From contig JAJECF010000211.1 of NCBI GenBank assembly GCA_022822125.1, positions 1 through 15,987 on the forward strand: a stretch of 15,987 nt of DNA, read 5' to 3'. The position numbers and the translations under genes are program-made. The notes under the pieces were generated by a model, which was given only the letters and a program-made list of their open reading frames with translations, was not told the DNA's origin and did not search any database. Origin of the DNA: Alphaproteobacteria bacterium (GTDB lineage Bacteria > Pseudomonadota > Alphaproteobacteria > Bin95). Below, one piece after another: positions 12,990 to 15,987 of the stretch (the first letter of the stretch is position 1; each line of letters starts with the position of its first letter).

Positions 12990-14213
12990 TCAAGAGCGGT
13001 AGGACCCGTTGATGTCGATATAGCCGTGGGTCAGGTCGCAGGTCCAGACGGTGGCCTTGCCGCGGCCGACGCCGACATCGACGGCAATGGCGATATCCTG
13101 CCCCTGCATATGATGCGCCACAGGGGTCTCGTCGTAGTCCGGCGCCACCTGGCCGCCGCGGGTGATCTCCACCCCGCCGATGGAGATGCGCAGCGCGTCC
13201 CGATCGGCCTTCTCGCCCGCCTTGCCGACCGCCATGACGATCCGGCCCCAATTGGCGTCCTCGCCGGCGATGGCGGTCTTGACCAGCGGCGAATTGGCGA
13301 TGGCGAGCCCGATGCGCTTTGCGGCGCGCGCGGACGCCGCCCCGGACACGGCGATCTCAATGAACTTGGAAGCGCCTTCGCCGTCGCGGACGATCTGGTG
13401 CGCCAGGTCGCAGCAGACTGCCTCCAGCGCGCGCGCGAAGCCGCGCAGCATGGCCGCGTCCGGCTCCGGATTGCCGGCAGCGCCGGTTGCGGCGACCAGC
13501 ACCGTGTCGCTGGTCGAGGTGTCGCTGTCCACGGTAATCGCGTTGAAACTGCGCTCGACCGCCCGGCTGGTCAGTCTCTGCAGCAGGGCCGGCGGCACCG
13601 CCGCATCGGTGAAGACATAGGCGAGCATGGTCGCCATGTCCGGCGCGATCATCCCCGATCCCTTGGCGATGCCGGCGATCTGCACCGTCTTGCCGCCGAT
13701 CTTCGCGGTTGCCGAGGCGCCCTTGGGGAACGTGTCGGTGGTCATGATGGCGCGCGCCGCCGCCTCCCACGCGCCGGGCGCAAGTGCCTCGACGAGCCCC
13801 GGCAGTTTCTCGACGATGGTGCTCTCCGCCGGCAGCGGCTCGCCGATCACGCCGGTCGAGGAAACGAAGACCTCGTCTTCGGCGCATCCGAGCCCTTTGG
13901 CCGCGGCCGCCACAGTATGCTCTACGGCCGTTTTGCCGACCCGGCCGGTGAAGGCGTTGGCATTGCCGGAATTCACCACGACGGCCCGCGCCCGCCCGCC
14001 GGCCAGCGCCTCGCGGCACCACTCGACGGGCGCCGAGGCGGTCAGAGATCGGGTCAGCGCGCCAGCGATGGCCGTGCCGGGCGCAAGCTCCGCCAGCAGC
14101 AGGTCGTCGCGGTCCTTGTAGCGGATACCGGCCTCGACGGTTGCGGTGCGCACGCCGCCGATCGCCGGCATGTCGGGAAAGCGCCCGGGCGCGAGGGGGG
14201 AGACTGTGCTCAT
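12990..14213 (-). CDS. argJ: Bifunctional ornithine acetyltransferase / N-acetylglutamate synthase
   Basis: A 407-residue enzyme of the cyclic arginine pathway. It moves acetyl from N-acetylornithine to glutamate, and in bifunctional forms also uses acetyl-CoA. The precursor cuts itself before a threonine to give alpha and beta chains. The cleavage site is clear in KGSGMIAPDMATML, between Ala194 and Thr195, the catalytic nucleophile. Other family segments are NSGNANAFTG, STGVIGEPLP, TTDTFPKG, DSDTSTSDT, GEDANWGRI, and the C-terminal YIDINGSYRS. Length is normal. The ATG overlaps the stop of the PPIase gene as ATGA, so translation is likely coupled, and mutT follows at once. The PPIase-argJ-mutT order is, from memory, common in Alphaproteobacteria. 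Confidence 0.98.
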   Translation of the reverse strand: MSTVSPLAPGRFPDMPAIGGVRTATVEAGIRYKDRDDLLLAELAPGTAIAGALTRSLTASAPVEWCREALAGGRARAVVVNSGNANAFTGRVGKTAVEHTVAAAAKGLGCAEDEVFVSSTGVIGEPLPAESTIVEKLPGLVEALAPGAWEAAARAIMTTDTFPKGASATAKIGGKTVQIAGIAKGSGMIAPDMATMLAYVFTDAAVPPALLQRLTSRAVERSFNAITVDSDTSTSDTVLVAATGAAGNPEPDAAMLRGFARALEAVCCDLAHQIVRDGEGASKFIEIAVSGAASARAAKRIGLAIANSPLVKTAIAGEDANWGRIVMAVGKAGEKADRDALRISIGGVEITRGGQVAPDYDETPVAHHMQGQDIAIAVDVGVGRGKATVWTCDLTHGYIDINGSYRS

Positions 14214-15025
14214 TGGGCTTCCGCCGTTCCGTCGGCATAGAAGAGTTCGATTCGGGCGCCGTCGCGCAGCTCGCCCAGATGCTTCTGGAGAATCTGCTCG
14301 CTGAGTTGGCGTGCGAGCGGGCCCCGCACCTGCGTGAAGTCCGGCGCCGGCGGGCGTTCGGTGCTGTGAAGCAGGATGACATGCCAGCCGAACTGGGTCT
14401 TGACCGGTTCTTTGGTGTAGGCGCCCGGCTTGAGCGCCAGCGCCGCCTTTTCGAAAGCCGGCACCATCCTGCCCTTGCCGAAGGTGCCGAGGTCCCCGCC
14501 GCGCGACTTGGTGGGGCCGATCGAGTGCTGTTCCGCGAGTGCGGCGAAATCGCCGCCCTTGTCGAGCTCGGCGATGACGGCGCGCGCCGCCGCCTCGTCG
14601 GCAACCAGGATATGACTTGCGTGGATCTCCACCGTGCCTTTTCCGTCCGGATAGTTTTCCTTGTAGAGCGCCCGGATCCTGGCGTCGTCGATCCGTTCCT
14701 GCAGGTGACTGAGCATGTAGTACTGGGTCAGCAGCGTGCGGCGCTGCTGGGCGAGCTGGCGCTGGAAATCCGGCCGCCGGTCGAATCCGGCGGCTTCAGC
14801 GGCCGCATAGACCAGGAGGCTTTCGATCACGCGTTCGCGGGCCGTGCGGCGGATGAGGGAGGGCGGCGCGCCCTGCATGGTCGGCGCGATCTCGGCCGCC
14901 TGCCGGTCCACATCCGACTGGTAAACCGGCTCTCCGTCCACCTTGGCGACCACGGGGTCGTCGGCCTGGGCGAGAGCGAGCGCCGGGGCCATAACGGCCG
15001 CGAGCGCGAAGGGAATGAGACGCAT
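14210..15025 (-). CDS. Exported parvulin-type peptidyl-prolyl cis-trans isomerase
   Basis: A 271-residue periplasmic folding factor of the SurA/PrsA/PpiD class. ATG 15025 is chosen because it opens directly on a signal peptide, MRLIPFALAAVMAPALALAQA, with a likely cut after ALA. The 26 upstream in-frame codons lack such sense. A SurA-like N-terminal helical domain follows (ADDPVVAKVDGEPVYQSDVDR). The rotamase domain covers about residues 130-230, with ASHILVADEAAARAVIAEL, GGDFAALAEQHSIGPTKSRG, GDLGTFGKGRMVPAFEKAA and FGWHVILL, all parvulin hallmarks. There is one parvulin domain, not two as in SurA. A TTGACC at 15088-15093 (- strand) with a poor -10 may be its promoter. The stop overlaps the argJ start, so it leads the PPIase-argJ-mutT operon. 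Confidence 0.93.
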   Translation of the reverse strand: MRLIPFALAAVMAPALALAQADDPVVAKVDGEPVYQSDVDRQAAEIAPTMQGAPPSLIRRTARERVIESLLVYAAAEAAGFDRRPDFQRQLAQQRRTLLTQYYMLSHLQERIDDARIRALYKENYPDGKGTVEIHASHILVADEAAARAVIAELDKGGDFAALAEQHSIGPTKSRGGDLGTFGKGRMVPAFEKAALALKPGAYTKEPVKTQFGWHVILLHSTERPPAPDFTQVRGPLARQLSEQILQKHLGELRDGARIELFYADGTAEAQ

Positions 15026-15154
15026 GAAGCGAACGCCTTTTTCAGGCTGATACGGGATGGCCGCAGCATGGACACGGCTCGCAACGAGGTCAACGCCCGG
15101 CATATCTGTCGAGCACAGGCGCGAGGCCTTGTGCCCGGGCCGGGAGGAAACCTC

Positions 15155-15985
15155 TCAGTCCCAGGCGGCGAGCGGCGGCAGCGACATCAGGATGGCGTCG
15201 ATATTGCCGCCGGTCATGAGGCCGAAGCGGGTGCCCCGGTCGTGGAGCAGGTTGAACTCGACATAGCGCCCGCGCCGGCGCAGCTGGTGCATGCGGTCGG
15301 CCTCGGTCCAGGGCTCGTCGATCCGCATGCGCACAATGTCCGGATAGACCGACAGCACGGCGCGGCCGACATCCTGCACGAAGGCGAAATCCGCCTCCCA
15401 GTCGCCGCTCGCCAGATTGTCGAAAAAGATGCCGCCGAGGCCGCGCGGCTCGCCGCGGTGGGGCAGGTGGAAATACTCGTCGCACCAGGCCTTGAAGCGG
15501 GGGTAGTAGCCCGCGTCGTGGCGCTGGCAGGCGTCTTCGAGCGCCGCGTGGAAGGCGCGTCCCTCCTCCTCCGCGCGCTCCGGGAACATGGGTGTGAGGT
15601 CCGCCCCGCCGCCGAACCAGGCCTTCGACGTTTCGATATAGCGGGTGTTCATGTGCATCGCCGGCACGAAGGGCGAGGCCATGTGCGCGACGAGCGAGAC
15701 GCCGGAGGCCCAGAAGCGCGGGTCCTCGGCCGCGCCGGCTATCCGGTCGCGGAAGTCTTCGGAAAAGGTCCCGTGCACGGTGGAGACATGGACGCCGACC
15801 TTCTCGAAGACCTCGCCCTTCATCACGGACATGACGCCGCCGCCGCCGCCCGGCCGCTCCCAGCGCCGCCGCTCGAACCGCGCGCCGCCCGGCTCCAGCG
15901 CCTCGAAGGCGTCGCAGAAGGCGTCGCGCAGCTCCTCGAACCAGCGTTGCGCCCTTGTCCGGCGCGTCCCGGCTGCATCCGTCAC
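15155..15985 (-). CDS. hemF: Oxygen-dependent coproporphyrinogen III oxidase
   Basis: A 276-residue cytoplasmic haem-synthesis enzyme. It oxidatively decarboxylates two propionate groups of coproporphyrinogen III to vinyls, giving protoporphyrinogen IX, and needs O2. Family segments are clear: [35 protein letters not shown] with the conserved His, [28 protein letters not shown], and the C-terminal [19 protein letters not shown] with [17 protein letters not shown] 15985, two bases from the window edge, gives a start ([20 protein letters not shown]) that looks natural for the family, so the gene is probably complete, but a further upstream start cannot be excluded. It precedes the PPIase gene by 129 bp in the same direction. 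No strong terminator was seen between them. Confidence 0.95.
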   Translation of the reverse strand: MTDAAGTRRTRAQRWFEELRDAFCDAFEALEPGGARFERRRWERPGGGGGVMSVMKGEVFEKVGVHVSTVHGTFSEDFRDRIAGAAEDPRFWASGVSLVAHMASPFVPAMHMNTRYIETSKAWFGGGADLTPMFPERAEEEGRAFHAALEDACQRHDAGYYPRFKAWCDEYFHLPHRGEPRGLGGIFFDNLASGDWEADFAFVQDVGRAVLSVYPDIVRMRIDEPWTEADRMHQLRRRGRYVEFNLLHDRGTRFGLMTGGNIDAILMSLPPLAAWD

Positions 15986-15987
15986 GG

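Noticed and set aside
1..15987. CRISPR arrays, rRNA, tRNA and intact insertion sequences
   Set aside because: No regularly spaced repeats, no tRNA or rRNA sequence and no transposase or terminal inverted repeats were recognised on either strand.

Overview
The window is GC-rich (about two thirds G+C by eye) and looks alphaproteobacterial. The right part (9.56-15.99 kb) is ordinary chromosome: trkH, apaG, ribF, mutT, argJ, a parvulin-type peptidyl-prolyl isomerase and hemF. The left part (1-9.1 kb) is the edge of a conjugative or mobilizable element: an ssb end, a broken tyrosine recombinase, a large MobF relaxase-helicase and its small accessory genes. Species cannot be fixed from this sequence alone.

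Mobile part, left to right. The 3' end of an ssb gene runs in from the left edge on the + strand. It faces a wreck on the - strand: a tyrosine-recombinase gene cut off just before the expected catalytic tyrosine and joined to the last ~535 bp of a group II intron. That intron piece holds the maturase C-terminus with an in-frame stop, domain V and a domain VI-like hairpin. No intron 5' end is seen. A near-perfect 32-bp palindrome lies just upstream of the recombinase start. Next is a 1588-residue MobF (TrwC/TraI-type) relaxase with a relaxase domain, a RecD-like helicase, three helical repeats and a coiled-coil tail. Upstream on the same strand is a coiled-coil, tail-anchored membrane protein, then an AT-rich spacer (oriT or control-region candidate). 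Beyond the spacer are three tandem, overlapping genes for related ribbon-helix-helix-like proteins. These parts together resemble a relaxosome module: the small proteins would bind origin DNA and recruit the relaxase, and the membrane protein could tether it. No type IV secretion genes are in the window, so the element may be mobilizable only, or its transfer genes may lie to the left.

The junction zone (8.8-9.55 kb) is AT-richer, has no convincing gene until a PIN-domain toxin-like gene at 9131, and contains candidate control sites. In the PIN protein a histidine replaces the first acidic residue. A 9-bp inverted repeat spans its start codon.

Chromosomal part. apaG and trkH are close-packed on the - strand, and ribF is divergent from apaG. 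ribF overlaps the 3' end of mutT by 23 bp tail to tail. The set PPIase-argJ-mutT reads leftward, with an ATGA overlap between the first two genes and a few bases between the last two. hemF lies upstream in the same direction. These genes serve potassium uptake, flavin cofactor synthesis, nucleotide-pool cleaning, arginine synthesis, envelope protein folding and haem synthesis.
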